Source of the DNA: Magnetospirillum sp. SS-4
GTDB lineage: Bacteria > Pseudomonadota > Alphaproteobacteria > Rhodospirillales > Magnetospirillaceae
Direction of reading: 5' to 3'
Length of the DNA: 64,000 nt
NCBI RefSeq assembly: GCF_902729425.1
Contig: NZ_CACVCH010000002.1
Span: 112,022 to 176,021 of the forward strand
The notes under the pieces: generated by a model
What the model was told of the DNA's origin: nothing
Databases searched by the model: none
Seen by the model: only the letters and a program-made list of their open reading frames with translations
Shown here: positions 1 through 9,736 of the stretch, in pieces
How the letters are laid out: every line of letters begins with the position of its first letter
Numbering within the stretch: the stretch's first letter is position 1
Translations under genes and position numbers: made by a program

Positions 1-517
1 GGGTCTTGCCCAGATCGGCGATCAGGTTCAGCGAGAATTGCGCCACCGCCGCCTTGGTGGCGCCGTACATGTTGCCGCCGCCATAGGGATAGGTCCCGGC
101 CACCGAGCCGATATTGACCACATGCCCGGCATTGCGCAGCACCATGCCGGGCAGCACGGCGCGAGTCATGTACATCAATCCCTTCAGATTGGTGTCGATC
201 ATGGCTTCCCAGTCGTCGAGGTCGGCGGCCTGGGCCGGTTCCAGCCCCAGGGCGAGGCCGGCGTTGTTGACCAGCACGTCGATGTCGCGGAAACCGTCCG
301 GCAGGTCACGGACGAAGGCGGCGACGGCGTCGCGGTCGCGCACGTCGAGGGGGGCGGCATGGACCGGTCCGGCCAGTTCGGCCTTCAGCGCGTGGAGACG
401 TTCGGCGCGGCGGCCGCAGACGACCAGCCGCGCTCCGGCGGCGGCGAAGCGCCGCGCGATGGCGGCTCCAAAGCCGGCGGTGGCGCCGGTCACCAGGACG
501 GTTCGATCGGTCCACAT
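1..517 (-). CDS. YdfG-like short-chain dehydrogenase (C-terminus beyond window)
   Basis: The first 172 residues of a classical short-chain dehydrogenase/reductase are present; the gene runs off the left edge. I read the Rossmann motif TGATAGFG (residues 10-17), NNAG at 84-87, and the catalytic triad residues Ser138, Tyr151 and Lys155 in YGATK. The wording around DTNLKGLMYMTRAVLPGM closely follows the E. coli YdfG type, an NADP-dependent 3-hydroxy-acid/serine dehydrogenase, so an acyclic hydroxy-acid substrate is the best guess. It is the last visible gene of a minus-strand operon: its ATG lies one base beyond the stop of the upstream lipoprotein gene. The family is certain; the substrate is inferred. 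Confidence 0.88.
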   Translation of the reverse strand, partial: MWTDRTVLVTGATAGFGAAIARRFAAAGARLVVCGRRAERLHALKAELAGPVHAAPLDVRDRDAVAAFVRDLPDGFRDIDVLVNNAGLALGLEPAQAADLDDWEAMIDTNLKGLMYMTRAVLPGMVLRNAGHVVNIGSVAGTYPYGGGNMYGATKAAVAQFSLNLIADLGKT

Positions 518-518
518 G

Positions 519-1169
519 CTACGGGGCCTCCGAGGCGCGGGGAGGAAGGGGGCGGTTGGGGTCGTTGTCGCGGATCATCACCAGATGGGGCGTGGGCGAC
601 AGCGCGTTCTCGATCTTCCAGATATAGACCCTGGCGGTACCGAACGGACGGACCTCGGTGGCGTTGTGCTCGACCACGTTGCCGTCGGTGGTGATGCGGA
701 ATTCGCCCTCCATGCCCAGGCCCATTTCGGCCAGGGTCTGGGCGTCCGACGGCTTCAGGGAATTGGCGTGGATGACGATGGCGTTGTTTTCGGACGAGCG
801 CATGGCCAGCAGGCGCGCGTCGCGTCGCAGCAGCGAGACCAGCTGGACTTGACCCAGGCGGCCGGTTCGCTCGTATTCGACGGCGAAACGACCCTTGCCC
901 TTGGACACCGCCGTCCTGACGGCGATGTCGCGCACCAGGTCCCTATGGATGTTCTCGATCTTCTCGGCCTCGTTCTCGGGCGTCACCCGGCCCTTGCGGT
1001 AGGCGTCCAGGATCGGCGCCCACATCAGGTCCCCCTTGAAGGTCAGGGAGTAGTCGCCATAGCGCGACAACCGCAGCTCGCTCTTGAACTTGTCGGGGAT
1101 ATAGCACGACGACAGCACCAGCAGGGCCGCCAGGACGCCGAATCGCTTGAGCCATTCACCGATCACCAT
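519..1169 (-). CDS. uncharacterised lipoprotein
   Basis: A 216-residue protein beginning MVIGEWLKRFG, with a hydrophobic signal segment ending in the lipobox LVLSSC (cysteine near residue 22), so it is predicted to be lipidated and exported. An open frame extends further upstream, but the signal peptide fixes this start, which overlaps the 3' end of mazG by 14 bases. The mature part is mixed and charged with no motif I recognise. Its position between mazG and a dehydrogenase suggests co-transcription only; function is unknown. Confidence 0.8.
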   Translation of the reverse strand: MVIGEWLKRFGVLAALLVLSSCYIPDKFKSELRLSRYGDYSLTFKGDLMWAPILDAYRKGRVTPENEAEKIENIHRDLVRDIAVRTAVSKGKGRFAVEYERTGRLGQVQLVSLLRRDARLLAMRSSENNAIVIHANSLKPSDAQTLAEMGLGMEGEFRITTDGNVVEHNATEVRPFGTARVYIWKIENALSPTPHLVMIRDNDPNRPLPPRASEAP

Positions 1170-1977
1170 CGCCTCCCGACTTCTCCAGCGTCTTGGCAGC
1201 CTGCCACAGCGCCTCCATTTCGTCGAGGGACGCGGAATCTGGCGAGCGTCCCCTGGCCCGCAATTCGGTCTCGATGTGGCGAAACCGGCGCTCGAACTTG
1301 GCATTGGCGCGCTTCAAGGCTCGTTCCGGGTCCACATCGAGCTTGCGGGCCAGATTGACGCAGACGAACAGCAGGTCGCCCATCTCGTCCTCCAGCCTGT
1401 CGGCCGGAGCGTCGATGGCGATCTCGTGGGCGATCTCGCGGGCTTCCTCGTCCAGCTTGTCCAGGATGTCCTTGGGGGCGGTCCAATCGAAGCCGACGCG
1501 GGCGGCGCGCCTTTGCAGCTTCAGCGCCCGCGTCATCGGGGGCAGCGCACGGGCGACGCCGTCCAGCACGCCGGGCTCGGCGACGGCCTTGGCGGCGCGT
1601 TCCCTGGCCTTGGTGACTTCCCACGCCTCGGTCTGGCCGGCGGCGTCGCGCCCGTCGGCGGCGACGAAGACGTGGGGATGGCGGCGGACCATCTTGTCGG
1701 CGATGGCGCCGGCGATGGCGTCGAAGTCGAAATCACCCCGTTCCTTGCCCATCTGGGCGTAGAACACCACCTGGAATAGCAGATCGCCCAATTCGTCCTT
1801 CAACTGGACCATGTCGCCGTGATCGATGGCGTCGGCGACCTCGTAGGCCTCCTCGATGGTGTAGGGCGCGATGGTGGCGAAGCTCTGTTCAAGGTCCCAG
1901 GGGCAGCCGCCATTGGGATCGCGCAGCCGCGCCATGATATCGAGCAGGCGACCGATGGGAGAGGACGGCGGGGTCAT
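1156..1977 (-). CDS. mazG: nucleoside triphosphate pyrophosphohydrolase MazG
   Basis: A 273-residue protein matching E. coli MazG in length (about 263). It hydrolyses (d)NTPs to NMP and pyrophosphate, a house-cleaning and stringent-response-modulating role in the cytoplasm. Two MazG repeats are visible: the N-terminal one has PWDLEQS, EEAYEV and KDELGDLLFQV, the C-terminal one LEDEMGDLLFVCVN, supplying the acidic Mg-binding residues. The ATG overlaps the TGA of the upstream transglutaminase-like gene (ATGA), indicating translational coupling; a longer open frame upstream overlaps that gene and was not used. Confidence 0.95.
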   Translation of the reverse strand: MTPPSSPIGRLLDIMARLRDPNGGCPWDLEQSFATIAPYTIEEAYEVADAIDHGDMVQLKDELGDLLFQVVFYAQMGKERGDFDFDAIAGAIADKMVRRHPHVFVAADGRDAAGQTEAWEVTKARERAAKAVAEPGVLDGVARALPPMTRALKLQRRAARVGFDWTAPKDILDKLDEEAREIAHEIAIDAPADRLEDEMGDLLFVCVNLARKLDVDPERALKRANAKFERRFRHIETELRARGRSPDSASLDEMEALWQAAKTLEKSGGDGDR

Positions 1978-2648
1978 GCCTCCGGCTGGGCCTCGGCCGC
2001 GAAGTCCGAACCGGTGCCCCAGGGATCGTCCACCATCAGCTTGGGGCTGAGTTGGCGGTAGGTGGCGGTGATCTGCTCGAACGGCACGTCGGTGAAGCTG
2101 CCGCGCTGATTGACGTATTCCATGTGGCGGCGATTCCGGGCGTCGTAGGGGTGGAAGATCGAATCGGTGCGGCCGTCCCAGTCCAGCGGCAGCACGCCGA
2201 AACGCTGGCACAGCGACAGGTTGAAGGCGGGAGTGGCCTTGATCCATGCCTCGTCCAGCCAGACCTCGGTGAAGGCGTGCCAGCACATCAGGTCGCCGCC
2301 ATTGGCTTCCATCAGCTTGGGCGTCGTGAGGTGGTTGCGCACATCGGCGAAGCCGAGGCGGGCGGGAATGCCCTCGGCCCGCAGGCAGGCCGCCAGCAGC
2401 GCCGCCTTGGGAATGCAGAACCCGTTGCCGGCGGCCAGAACGTCGGCGGCGGAATAGGTCTCGGGGGCGTTGAAGCGGACATAGGGGTTGTAGAGCACCT
2501 TGTCGCGTACCGCGTAATACAGCCGCAGGGCCTTGTCGCGGATATCGGTGGCGCCTTCGGCGGCCTCGCGGGCGAAGGCGACGACATTGGGGGCGTCGGA
2601 CTGGATGAAGCGGGCGGGGGCAAGGGTCGCGGAGTCAGGGGTCATCAT
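1974..2648 (-). CDS. transglutaminase-like cysteine protease-fold protein
   Basis: A 224-residue cytoplasmic protein of the transglutaminase-like superfamily, starting at the first of two adjacent ATG codons. The predicted nucleophile is the cysteine of GNGFCIPKA, and the histidine lies in CWHAFTEVWLD. At the position where the third residue (Asp) usually follows, the sequence reads AWIKATP rather than the common W-x-x-x-D-P; this wording also occurs in related bacterial proteins, so it may define a subfamily. Likely role is peptide or amide hydrolysis, but no substrate can be given. First gene of the operon leading to mazG. Confidence 0.82.
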   Translation of the reverse strand: MMTPDSATLAPARFIQSDAPNVVAFAREAAEGATDIRDKALRLYYAVRDKVLYNPYVRFNAPETYSAADVLAAGNGFCIPKAALLAACLRAEGIPARLGFADVRNHLTTPKLMEANGGDLMCWHAFTEVWLDEAWIKATPAFNLSLCQRFGVLPLDWDGRTDSIFHPYDARNRRHMEYVNQRGSFTDVPFEQITATYRQLSPKLMVDDPWGTGSDFAAEAQPEA

Positions 2649-2765
2649 GGCGCCGGTTGTTTGTTGAAGCAGCAAGAATCCCAGGATAGGACCTGGAGCG
2701 CTTCCGCCAAAGCAAAAGGTTCGGCCGGTCAACCCGATGGCTGTTGGATTCGAGATGGAGCCGGG

Positions 2766-3641
2766 CTACCGCCGGCTTTCCCACGTCACCTCGGCCCGGC
2801 GGTTGCGGGGGCCCTTGACGTTGGGCTTGGTGGGCACCGCCGGCCTGTCGAGGCCGAAGCCGGTGATTTCCACCGTCATGCCGGTGACGCCCAGCTTGGC
2901 GAGCTGATCGGCGACGGCCTTGGCGCGGCGTTCGGACAGGGCCTTGTTGGCCTTGGGGCTGCCGACGCTGTCGGTGAATCCGTGAACGCGGATGGTGGCC
3001 GGCTTGGCGGCCTTGAGGGCCGAAGCGGCCTCGTGAAGGTTCTGCATGGCCGAGGCCGAGATGTCGGCCCTGCCGAAGGCGAACGTCACCACCAGCGGTT
3101 GGGCCGGCGATGGCGGCGGAGCCGGTTCGGCCACCGGAGCCGGTGGCGGCGGGGCCGGCGGCTTCAGCTTGGGTTCGGTGACGGCGAAGACCTGCCGGCA
3201 GGCGGGATTGGTCTCGCCCTCGGCCGCTTCCTCGATCCAGCAATCCAGCGAGACCTGGGCCTTGGCGGATTCGGCCGGCAGACGTTGGCGGGCACCGAGG
3301 GCAAAGTCCTCGGTCAGCGCCTGATGAGCGGCGGCGAGATCAGGCTTCAGCGGGGCGGGAATGTCCCAGTCGGCGGGATTTTCCGGGGGCGGTTCCTCGC
3401 CCGTGGCGGCCTTCGCGGCCTTGACCGCGAAGCCGTGGGCGTGGCGCCACTCGTACTCGTCCAACGCCTCGTGGCGGGTGGCCTCCTTGTACTCGTCGAA
3501 CAGCGCCTTGGAGAAGGGCGTGCCGACGGTTGGAGACGGCGCGTCGAGCACATCCCTGACCTCCGCCACCTGGAACGGGGTGGCGCAGGCGGAAACGGCG
3601 ATCATGGCCGCCAGGGAGAACAGGATGCGGGCGAGTTTCAT
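2766..3641 (-). CDS. OmpA-family peptidoglycan-associated lipoprotein
   Basis: A 291-residue lipoprotein. The start MKLARILFSLAAM gives a signal peptide and lipobox VSAC; an upstream in-frame ATG would lengthen the n-region needlessly. A charged helical middle and a proline-rich linker (PPAPPPPAPVAEPAPPPSP) lead to a C-terminal OmpA domain from about residue 190, with FAFGRADIS, VHGFTDSVGS and LSERRAKAVADQL, the usual meso-diaminopimelate-binding fold. It should sit in the outer membrane and bind peptidoglycan non-covalently. Separate from the downstream transglutaminase operon by about 117 bases. Confidence 0.88.
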   Translation of the reverse strand: MKLARILFSLAAMIAVSACATPFQVAEVRDVLDAPSPTVGTPFSKALFDEYKEATRHEALDEYEWRHAHGFAVKAAKAATGEEPPPENPADWDIPAPLKPDLAAAHQALTEDFALGARQRLPAESAKAQVSLDCWIEEAAEGETNPACRQVFAVTEPKLKPPAPPPPAPVAEPAPPPSPAQPLVVTFAFGRADISASAMQNLHEAASALKAAKPATIRVHGFTDSVGSPKANKALSERRAKAVADQLAKLGVTGMTVEITGFGLDRPAVPTKPNVKGPRNRRAEVTWESRR

Positions 3642-3822
3642 CACGGCTTTCTGAAGCGGTTCGAGAACGACCAATCTCGCAAGTCGAGAATCAATTGTCC
3701 AGGACTTTTGCTTGCGGTGATCAAGTCAAGCCATGGAACAGAGTCAGGAAAGGTTTGGCTTAGTTCATTCTCCGTCTTAAGATAAAGCTGCCTCTCTTGA
3801 AAAACGTGGCAATTGCAACGAT

Positions 3823-6666
3823 CTAGCGGCTATTGTTCCGCTGTCTCTCCAGGATGGGGGCGAGGTAACGTCCGGTATAGCTTTCGGTGCAGCGGGCCAC
3901 ATCCTCCGGCGTTCCCGCCGCCACCACGCGGCCGCCGCCGTCGCCGCCCTCCGGCCCCAGGTCGATGATCCAGTCGGCGGTCTTGATCACCTCCAGATTA
4001 TGCTCGATCACCAGCACGGTATTGCCGGCCTCAACCAGGGCCTGGATGACCTCCAGCAGCTTGCGCACATCCTCGAAATGCAGGCCGGTGGTGGGTTCGT
4101 CCAGGATGTACAGCGTCCGGCCGGTGGCGCGGCGCGACAATTCCTTGGCCAGCTTGACCCGCTGGGCCTCGCCGCCCGACAGCGTCGTGGCCTGCTGCCC
4201 GAGATGGATGTAGTCGAGGCCCACCCGTTGCAGGGTGATCATCTTGTCGCGGATGGCGGGAACCGCCTTGAAGAAGTCGGCGGCCTCTTCCACCGTCATG
4301 TCGAGAACGTCGGCTATGGTCTTGCCCCGAAACATTATTTCAAGGGTTTCGCGGTTGTAGCGCTTGCCCTTGCAGACGTCGCACTGGACATAGACGTCGG
4401 GCAGGAAGTGCATTTCGATCTTGATGACGCCGTCGCCCTGGCAGGCCTCGCAGCGCCCGCCCTTGACGTTGAACGAAAACCGGCCGGGCTTGTAGCCCCT
4501 GACCTTGGCTTCCGGCAGTTCGGTGAACCAGTCGCGGATCGGGGTGAAGGCGCCGGTATAGGTGGCGGGGTTCGAGCGCGGCGTGCGGCCGATCGGGCTC
4601 TGGTCGATGTCGATGATCTTGTCCAGGTGCTCGATGCCGTCGATGCCGTCGAACGGGGCCGGCTGCTCGCGCGAGCCCATCAGGCGTCGCGACAGCGCCT
4701 TGTACAGGGTCTCGATCACCAGGGTGGATTTACCGCCGCCGGACACTCCGGTGACGCAGGTCAGGGTGCCGAGTGGAATGGCGGCGGTGACGTCCTTGAG
4801 ATTGTTGCCCCTGGCGCCGGACAGGGTCAGCCTGGCGCCGCTGCCGGGGCGGCGGCGGGGCGGCACCTCGATCTGGTCGAGGCCGGTGAGGTAGCGGCCG
4901 GTGGCGCTGGCCGGATTGGCCATCACCTCGGCGGGAGTGCCGGCGGCCACCACTTCGCCGCCGTGGATGCCGGCGCCCGGCCCCATGTCGATCAGGTGGT
5001 CGGCGGCGCGGATGGCGTCCTCGTCGTGTTCGACCACGATGACGGTGTTGCCGATGTCGCGCAGCCGCTTCAAGGTGGCCAGCAGGCGGTCGTTGTCGCG
5101 CTGGTGCAGGCCGATGGAGGGCTCGTCCAGCACGTAGAGCACCCCGGTCAGGCCGGAACCGATCTGGCTGGCCAGCCGGATGCGCTGGCTTTCGCCGCCC
5201 GACAGCGAGCCTGACCCCCGCGACAGGGTCAGGTAGTCGAGCCCCACATCAACCAGGAAACCCAGGCGGTCGTTGATCTCGCGCAGAATCCGCCGCGCGA
5301 TCTCCTGATCCTTGGGCCGCAGGTGCTGGTTCAGTTCGGCGAACCAGTCCCTGGCCTTCAGGATGGAGACGGCGGCGGCCTCGGTGATGTGCAGGCCGCG
5401 AATCTTGACCGCCAAGGATTCGGGCTTCAGGCGGGCGCCGCCGCAGGCCTCGCAGGGTTGGGTGCCCTGGAAGCGGGCGAGGTCCTCCCTGACCCACGAC
5501 GAATCGGTCTCGCGGAAGCGGCGCGCCATGTTGGGTATCACGCCCTCGAACGATTTTTCAGTGTGATAACCCTTGAATCCGTCCTCGTAAGCGATGCGGA
5601 TTTCCTCGTTGCCCGAACCGTGCAGGATCACCTGGCGCGCCCGCTCCGGCAGGGTGTTCCAGGGCTTTTCCAGGCTGAAGCGGTAATGCTCGGCCAGTCC
5701 CTGGAGGGTCTGGAGGTAGTATTGCGAGGTGGAGTTCGCCCACGGCGCGATGGCGCCGTCACGCAAGGAAAGCTCGGGGTTCGGGATGACCAGTTCGGGA
5801 TCGAAATAAAGCCTCACGCCCAATCCGTCGCAGGATGGGCAGGCGCCGAACGGGTTGTTGAATGAGAACAGCCGGGGCTCGATCTCCTCGATGGTGAAGC
5901 CCGACACCGGGCAGGCGAACTTGGCGGAGAACACCGTGCGCTCGCCCGTATCGGCGTTTTCGGCGATGCACAGGCCGTCGGCGAGGGTCAGGGCGGTCTC
6001 GATGGAATCGGCGAGGCGGCTGCCCAGGCCGGGCTTGACCACCAGCCGGTCCACCACCACCTCGATGTCGTGCTTCTTCTTCTTGTCGAGCTGGGGGACC
6101 TCGTCGATCTCGTACAGGCTGCCGTCGACCTTGACCCGCTGGAATCCCTTCTTCTGCAATTCCAGCAGGTCCTTGCGGTACTCGCCCTTGCGGCCGCGCA
6201 CATAGGGCGCCAGCAGATAGAGGCGGGTTCCCTCGGCCATCATCTCGACCCGGTCCACCATCTGGCTGACGGTCTGGCTTTCGATCGGCAGGCCGGTGGC
6301 CGGCGAATGGGGGATTCCGACCCTGGCCCACAGCAGGCGCATGTAGTCGTAGATTTCGGTGACGGTGCCGACGGTGGAACGCGGGTTCTTCGAGGTGGTC
6401 TTCTGTTCGATGGAAATGGCGGGGCTGAGTCCCTCGATGCTTTCCACGTCGGGCTTTTGCATCAGCTCCAGGAACTGCCGCGCATAGGCCGACAGCGATT
6501 CCACGTAGCGGCGCTGACCCTCGGCATAGATGGTGTCGAAGGCCAGCGACGACTTGCCCGAGCCGGACAGGCCGGTGATCACCACCAGCCTGTCGCGGGG
6601 AATGTCGACGTCGATGTTCTTCAGATTATGTTCGCGGGCGCCGCGCACCCGGATCTCGCCGCTCAT
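3823..6666 (-). CDS. uvrA: excinuclease ABC subunit A
   Basis: A 947-residue UvrA, the damage-recognition ATPase of nucleotide excision repair. Both ABC modules are intact: Walker [10 protein letters not shown] near the N-terminus and GVSGGGKST in the second half, signature motifs LSGGESQR and LSGGEAQR, and zinc-finger cysteine pairs CPSCDGLG and [12 protein letters not shown]. Length and order match E. coli UvrA (940). Shine-Dalgarno-like GAGGAT lies just upstream of ATG. Single-gene unit. I saw no GTTC-N7-GTTC type alphaproteobacterial SOS box in the 120 bases upstream. Confidence 0.98.
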   Translation of the reverse strand: MSGEIRVRGAREHNLKNIDVDIPRDRLVVITGLSGSGKSSLAFDTIYAEGQRRYVESLSAYARQFLELMQKPDVESIEGLSPAISIEQKTTSKNPRSTVGTVTEIYDYMRLLWARVGIPHSPATGLPIESQTVSQMVDRVEMMAEGTRLYLLAPYVRGRKGEYRKDLLELQKKGFQRVKVDGSLYEIDEVPQLDKKKKHDIEVVVDRLVVKPGLGSRLADSIETALTLADGLCIAENADTGERTVFSAKFACPVSGFTIEEIEPRLFSFNNPFGACPSCDGLGVRLYFDPELVIPNPELSLRDGAIAPWANSTSQYYLQTLQGLAEHYRFSLEKPWNTLPERARQVILHGSGNEEIRIAYEDGFKGYHTEKSFEGVIPNMARRFRETDSSWVREDLARFQGTQPCEACGGARLKPESLAVKIRGLHITEAAAVSILKARDWFAELNQHLRPKDQEIARRILREINDRLGFLVDVGLDYLTLSRGSGSLSGGESQRIRLASQIGSGLTGVLYVLDEPSIGLHQRDNDRLLATLKRLRDIGNTVIVVEHDEDAIRAADHLIDMGPGAGIHGGEVVAAGTPAEVMANPASATGRYLTGLDQIEVPPRRRPGSGARLTLSGARGNNLKDVTAAIPLGTLTCVTGVSGGGKSTLVIETLYKALSRRLMGSREQPAPFDGIDGIEHLDKIIDIDQSPIGRTPRSNPATYTGAFTPIRDWFTELPEAKVRGYKPGRFSFNVKGGRCEACQGDGVIKIEMHFLPDVYVQCDVCKGKRYNRETLEIMFRGKTIADVLDMTVEEAADFFKAVPAIRDKMITLQRVGLDYIHLGQQATTLSGGEAQRVKLAKELSRRATGRTLYILDEPTTGLHFEDVRKLLEVIQALVEAGNTVLVIEHNLEVIKTADWIIDLGPEGGDGGGRVVAAGTPEDVARCTESYTGRYLAPILERQRNNSR

Positions 6667-6788
6667 GGATCATCCTCGTCACCGCATCAGGGGGCGGATG
6701 TTAGAGAGATTCGAGCAAGGGATAAAGCATCCTTGCCAGTCGGCTCGCGCATGGCTATCAACGCCACGCCCCCATTGACGGGAATTCC

Positions 6789-7367
6789 ATGGAAGCCCTG
6801 CTGATTTCCCTCGCCGTGGTCGCCACCGCCGAGATCGGCGACAAGACCCAGCTGCTGGCCCTGCTGCTGGCCGCCAAGTACCGCAAGCCGGTGCCGGTGG
6901 TGGCCGGCATCTTGGTCGCCACCATCCTCAATCACGGCATTGCCGCCGGCGTGGGCGTGGCGGTGGCGGACTGGCTGGGGCCGGAGCGGCTGCGCTGGAT
7001 CATCGGACTGTCGTTCATCGGCATGGCGGCGTGGACCCTGATCCCCGACAAGATGGATGACGAGCCGAAAATGTGGGAAAAGGCCGGCCCCTTCGTCGCC
7101 ACCCTGGTCACCTTCTTCCTGGTGGAAATCGGCGATAAGACCCAGGTGGCGACGGTGGCGCTGGGCGCCCGGTTCGGCGACCTGGTCAGCGTCACCATGG
7201 GGACCACGCTGGGCATGCTGATCGCCGACGTGCCGGCGGTGTTCGTCGGCGGCGCCATGGCTGGGCGGCTGCCGTTGGGATTGGTGCGCGCCGTGGCGGC
7301 CGGCCTGTTCGCCATTCTTGGGGTGTTGGCGCTGACCGATGCCGGGGCCGGCATGCTGGGCGACTGA
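6789..7367 (+). CDS. GDT1/TMEM165 (UPF0016) cation exporter
   Basis: A 192-residue inner-membrane protein made of two homologous three-helix halves, each carrying the family signature: EIGDKTQ near residue 15 and again near residue 117. The family (TMEM165, Gdt1, Vibrio MneA) transports Mn2+ and/or Ca2+ in exchange for protons; bacterial members with this size mostly export manganese. About six membrane segments can be read. The two halves are joined by a hydrophilic loop (DKMDDEPKMWEK). I did not find a convincing yybP-ykoY manganese riboswitch in the short leader. Metal specificity is inferred. Confidence 0.92.
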   Translation: MEALLISLAVVATAEIGDKTQLLALLLAAKYRKPVPVVAGILVATILNHGIAAGVGVAVADWLGPERLRWIIGLSFIGMAAWTLIPDKMDDEPKMWEKAGPFVATLVTFFLVEIGDKTQVATVALGARFGDLVSVTMGTTLGMLIADVPAVFVGGAMAGRLPLGLVRAVAAGLFAILGVLALTDAGAGMLGD

Positions 7368-7373
7368 GGCTTC

Positions 7374-9698
7374 TTATTCCGGAATGACAACGTTGCCCGG
7401 CTGATGCGGCTTTTGAAGCCAGAACTGATACATGCCGAGGAAGGTGTCGGGATTGTCGCGTTCGAACTCCTGCCATTGGCCGAGATCGGTTGCGGCCCGG
7501 TCATGGGGGAAACGTCGGCGATAGGCGTGCAAGATGCGCCGGTCGATCCTGAATCCCAGGAAGATCAGATCGTTCCGCCTCAGGAAGGCGTCGATGACGT
7601 CCAGGGTCATCAGGTGCTCGCGGCAGTGGAACAGCAGGTCGCGACAGGCGCTGGTGCTGAAGAAGTCGTCCAGGCCGAGGATGGAGCCCAGGTCCGGCCG
7701 CCCGATCATATCCTGGCGGCAGCGGCGGATATCCTCCGGAACCGGTCCGTACCCCCGTTCGGCGATGTAGGCCCGGCCGCGTTCGATATCGCGGCGGGCG
7801 GCGGCGCTGTACAGCCCCAGATTCATCAGGCCGCCGGGCCGCAGCAGATCAAGCAGCACCCGCCATCCCGCCAGGGGATCGGCCAGATGATGCAGCACTC
7901 CAACACTCTCGATGATGTGGAAGCTGCGGCCGAGGGTGTCCAGTCTCATGATGTCGGCCTGGGCGTATTCGATGGCGTCCAGACCTTGCTCCACCGATTT
8001 GTGGCGGGCATAGCGGAGGCTGGCGCGGCTGAGATCGATGGCCAGCACCCGGGCTCCGGGATGGCGCCGGGCGGTTTCGGTGGAATGCTGGCCGGTGCCG
8101 CAGCCGGCGATCAGAATCTCGGGATTGGCCGAGCCGGGGGGAGGGCAGGGGGGATGGAATGGAAACGACGCCCTCATGAACGCCTCGATGGACAGGGGCG
8201 TGTCGGCCGGCGCCGGCTTCATCCATCGTGGATAGGGGTTTTCCTCGTATTGCCGGCGCACGTCTCCGGAATCCTCGTCATTGATCGGCGTCAGGCAGGC
8301 GATGGCGGTCTCCTGCCGCGATATCGCCTCGATCTCCCGAATCTGCTGGTCGAGGACGTCGGCAACGGCCGGGGGCCAGGGCCGGTCCAGCAACCGCCGG
8401 TGTCCAGGCAGGGCATGCAGGGGAAAATAGCTCGCCACCGCCACCAGCCGGTCCGGTGGAATCGAGGAACCGGCATCCAGGGCGCCGGTCAGCCAGTCCC
8501 GCAATCGCCGGGCCTCCTCCTCTTCCGGTCCGGTCCAGGAGAACACGTATTCATTGATGAAGCACTGCCGCGCCAGGGCGGCGTGGAGGGACAGCAGGTC
8601 CGGTTCCGCCTCGGCCAGCAACGCGGACCGCAGCGAGGTCAGCAGGTGCTCCAGATCAACGTCGCAGACCGGCGCCGACACCAGCAGGGCGTTCAGCAAC
8701 GGGTCGTCGGACAGGACGACGATGGCTTCCGAGGACAGCAGGCTCCGCGGCGGCAACCGTTCGGGCCAGCGTCCCGCCACCCGATGGATGGATTCGGCGA
8801 CCGCCGGCTGGCCCTTGACCATGGCGCCGGCCGCCCGCATCAGATCGTTCGGACGGCACCAGGGCTCGGACAGGGCGCGGGTCATGGCGCGGCGCAGCGC
8901 GGCATCGGGCGCCGCGATGCGCAAGCGCCTGACGCAACTGGTGAACAGCGATCTCGACGGCCACGAATCGTCAAGGGCGAGGGCGCGCAGGGAGCAGGCC
9001 ATCGCCTCGTCGAGGCGGCCGAGGTCATAGAGGATGTTGCCGAGATTGAGGTGGGCTGCGGCATGGTCCGGCATCAGTTCCGCGGCGCGCCGCGACCACG
9101 CCTCCGCCTCGTCGAGCCGTCCCAGGGTATGCAAAGTGCCGCCAAGATGATTCATCGAGTCGGCATGGTCCGGCGACGCCTCCAGGGCACGGCGAAAGGC
9201 GATCTCGGCATGATCGCACCGGGTGAGCCTATGCAGGGCGACGCCCAGATTGTCCCATGCGTCGGCGTTGCCGGGGCTGATTTCGGCCACACGCAGGAAG
9301 CATGCCGCCGCTTCTTCCATCCGTTCGCGTCCGGCCAGGGCCATGCCGAGATCGAAACAGGCCCCGGCATGGTCGGGATTGGCCCCGACGGCACGGTGAA
9401 AGCAGGTTTCCGCCTCCTCCATCCGGTCGAGGTCCCGCAGGACGATTCCGAGATTGTGGTGGGCGTCGGCGTAATCGGGCCGGGCCTCGGCGGCACGGTG
9501 GAAGCAATCCGCCGCTTCGTCCTGGCGGCCCTGGGCGCGCAGCAGGCAGCCTAGATTGTTCAGGCATTCGGCGTCATGGGGATTGTGCGCCAGCAGTCGC
9601 CGATACATCTCCATGGCCTGTTCCGCCTGTCCATCCAGGTGATGGGAGACGGCAGCCGCGAACAAGGCGTCCAGGAAGGCGGGGTCGGCGACGGTCAT
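7374..9698 (-). CDS. TPR protein fused to class I SAM methyltransferase
   Basis: A 774-residue cytoplasmic fusion. Residues about 10-250 are tandem 34-residue tetratricopeptide repeats (recurring N-L-G and A-x-x-x-x-R-A patterns). The middle is all-helical without a motif I know. From about residue 510 a class I methyltransferase begins, with the SAM-binding loop LIAGCGTGQHS, acidic VLAIDLS, and a later ESVGVLHHLADP motif typical of the Methyltransf_11/12 families. Such fusions methylate proteins or glycans, but the target is unknown. It lies 38 bases downstream of the repeat protein gene in the same direction and may be co-transcribed with it. Confidence 0.85.
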   Translation of the reverse strand: MTVADPAFLDALFAAAVSHHLDGQAEQAMEMYRRLLAHNPHDAECLNNLGCLLRAQGRQDEAADCFHRAAEARPDYADAHHNLGIVLRDLDRMEEAETCFHRAVGANPDHAGACFDLGMALAGRERMEEAAACFLRVAEISPGNADAWDNLGVALHRLTRCDHAEIAFRRALEASPDHADSMNHLGGTLHTLGRLDEAEAWSRRAAELMPDHAAAHLNLGNILYDLGRLDEAMACSLRALALDDSWPSRSLFTSCVRRLRIAAPDAALRRAMTRALSEPWCRPNDLMRAAGAMVKGQPAVAESIHRVAGRWPERLPPRSLLSSEAIVVLSDDPLLNALLVSAPVCDVDLEHLLTSLRSALLAEAEPDLLSLHAALARQCFINEYVFSWTGPEEEEARRLRDWLTGALDAGSSIPPDRLVAVASYFPLHALPGHRRLLDRPWPPAVADVLDQQIREIEAISRQETAIACLTPINDEDSGDVRRQYEENPYPRWMKPAPADTPLSIEAFMRASFPFHPPCPPPGSANPEILIAGCGTGQHSTETARRHPGARVLAIDLSRASLRYARHKSVEQGLDAIEYAQADIMRLDTLGRSFHIIESVGVLHHLADPLAGWRVLLDLLRPGGLMNLGLYSAAARRDIERGRAYIAERGYGPVPEDIRRCRQDMIGRPDLGSILGLDDFFSTSACRDLLFHCREHLMTLDVIDAFLRRNDLIFLGFRIDRRILHAYRRRFPHDRAATDLGQWQEFERDNPDTFLGMYQFWLQKPHQPGNVVIPE

Positions 9699-9736
9699 GA
9701 CTCGGTCTCGCCGTTCCCGGGCTGGTTACGCGACGC

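Noticed and set aside
2052..3785. Long plus-strand open frame of about 577 codons
   Set aside because: It runs antisense through the transglutaminase-like and OmpA-family genes, is glycine/arginine-rich without motifs, and is explained by GC-biased third positions of the real genes.
7404..9554. Plus-strand open frame of about 716 codons
   Set aside because: Antisense shadow of the TPR-methyltransferase; no domain, low-complexity Gly/Gln/Arg composition.
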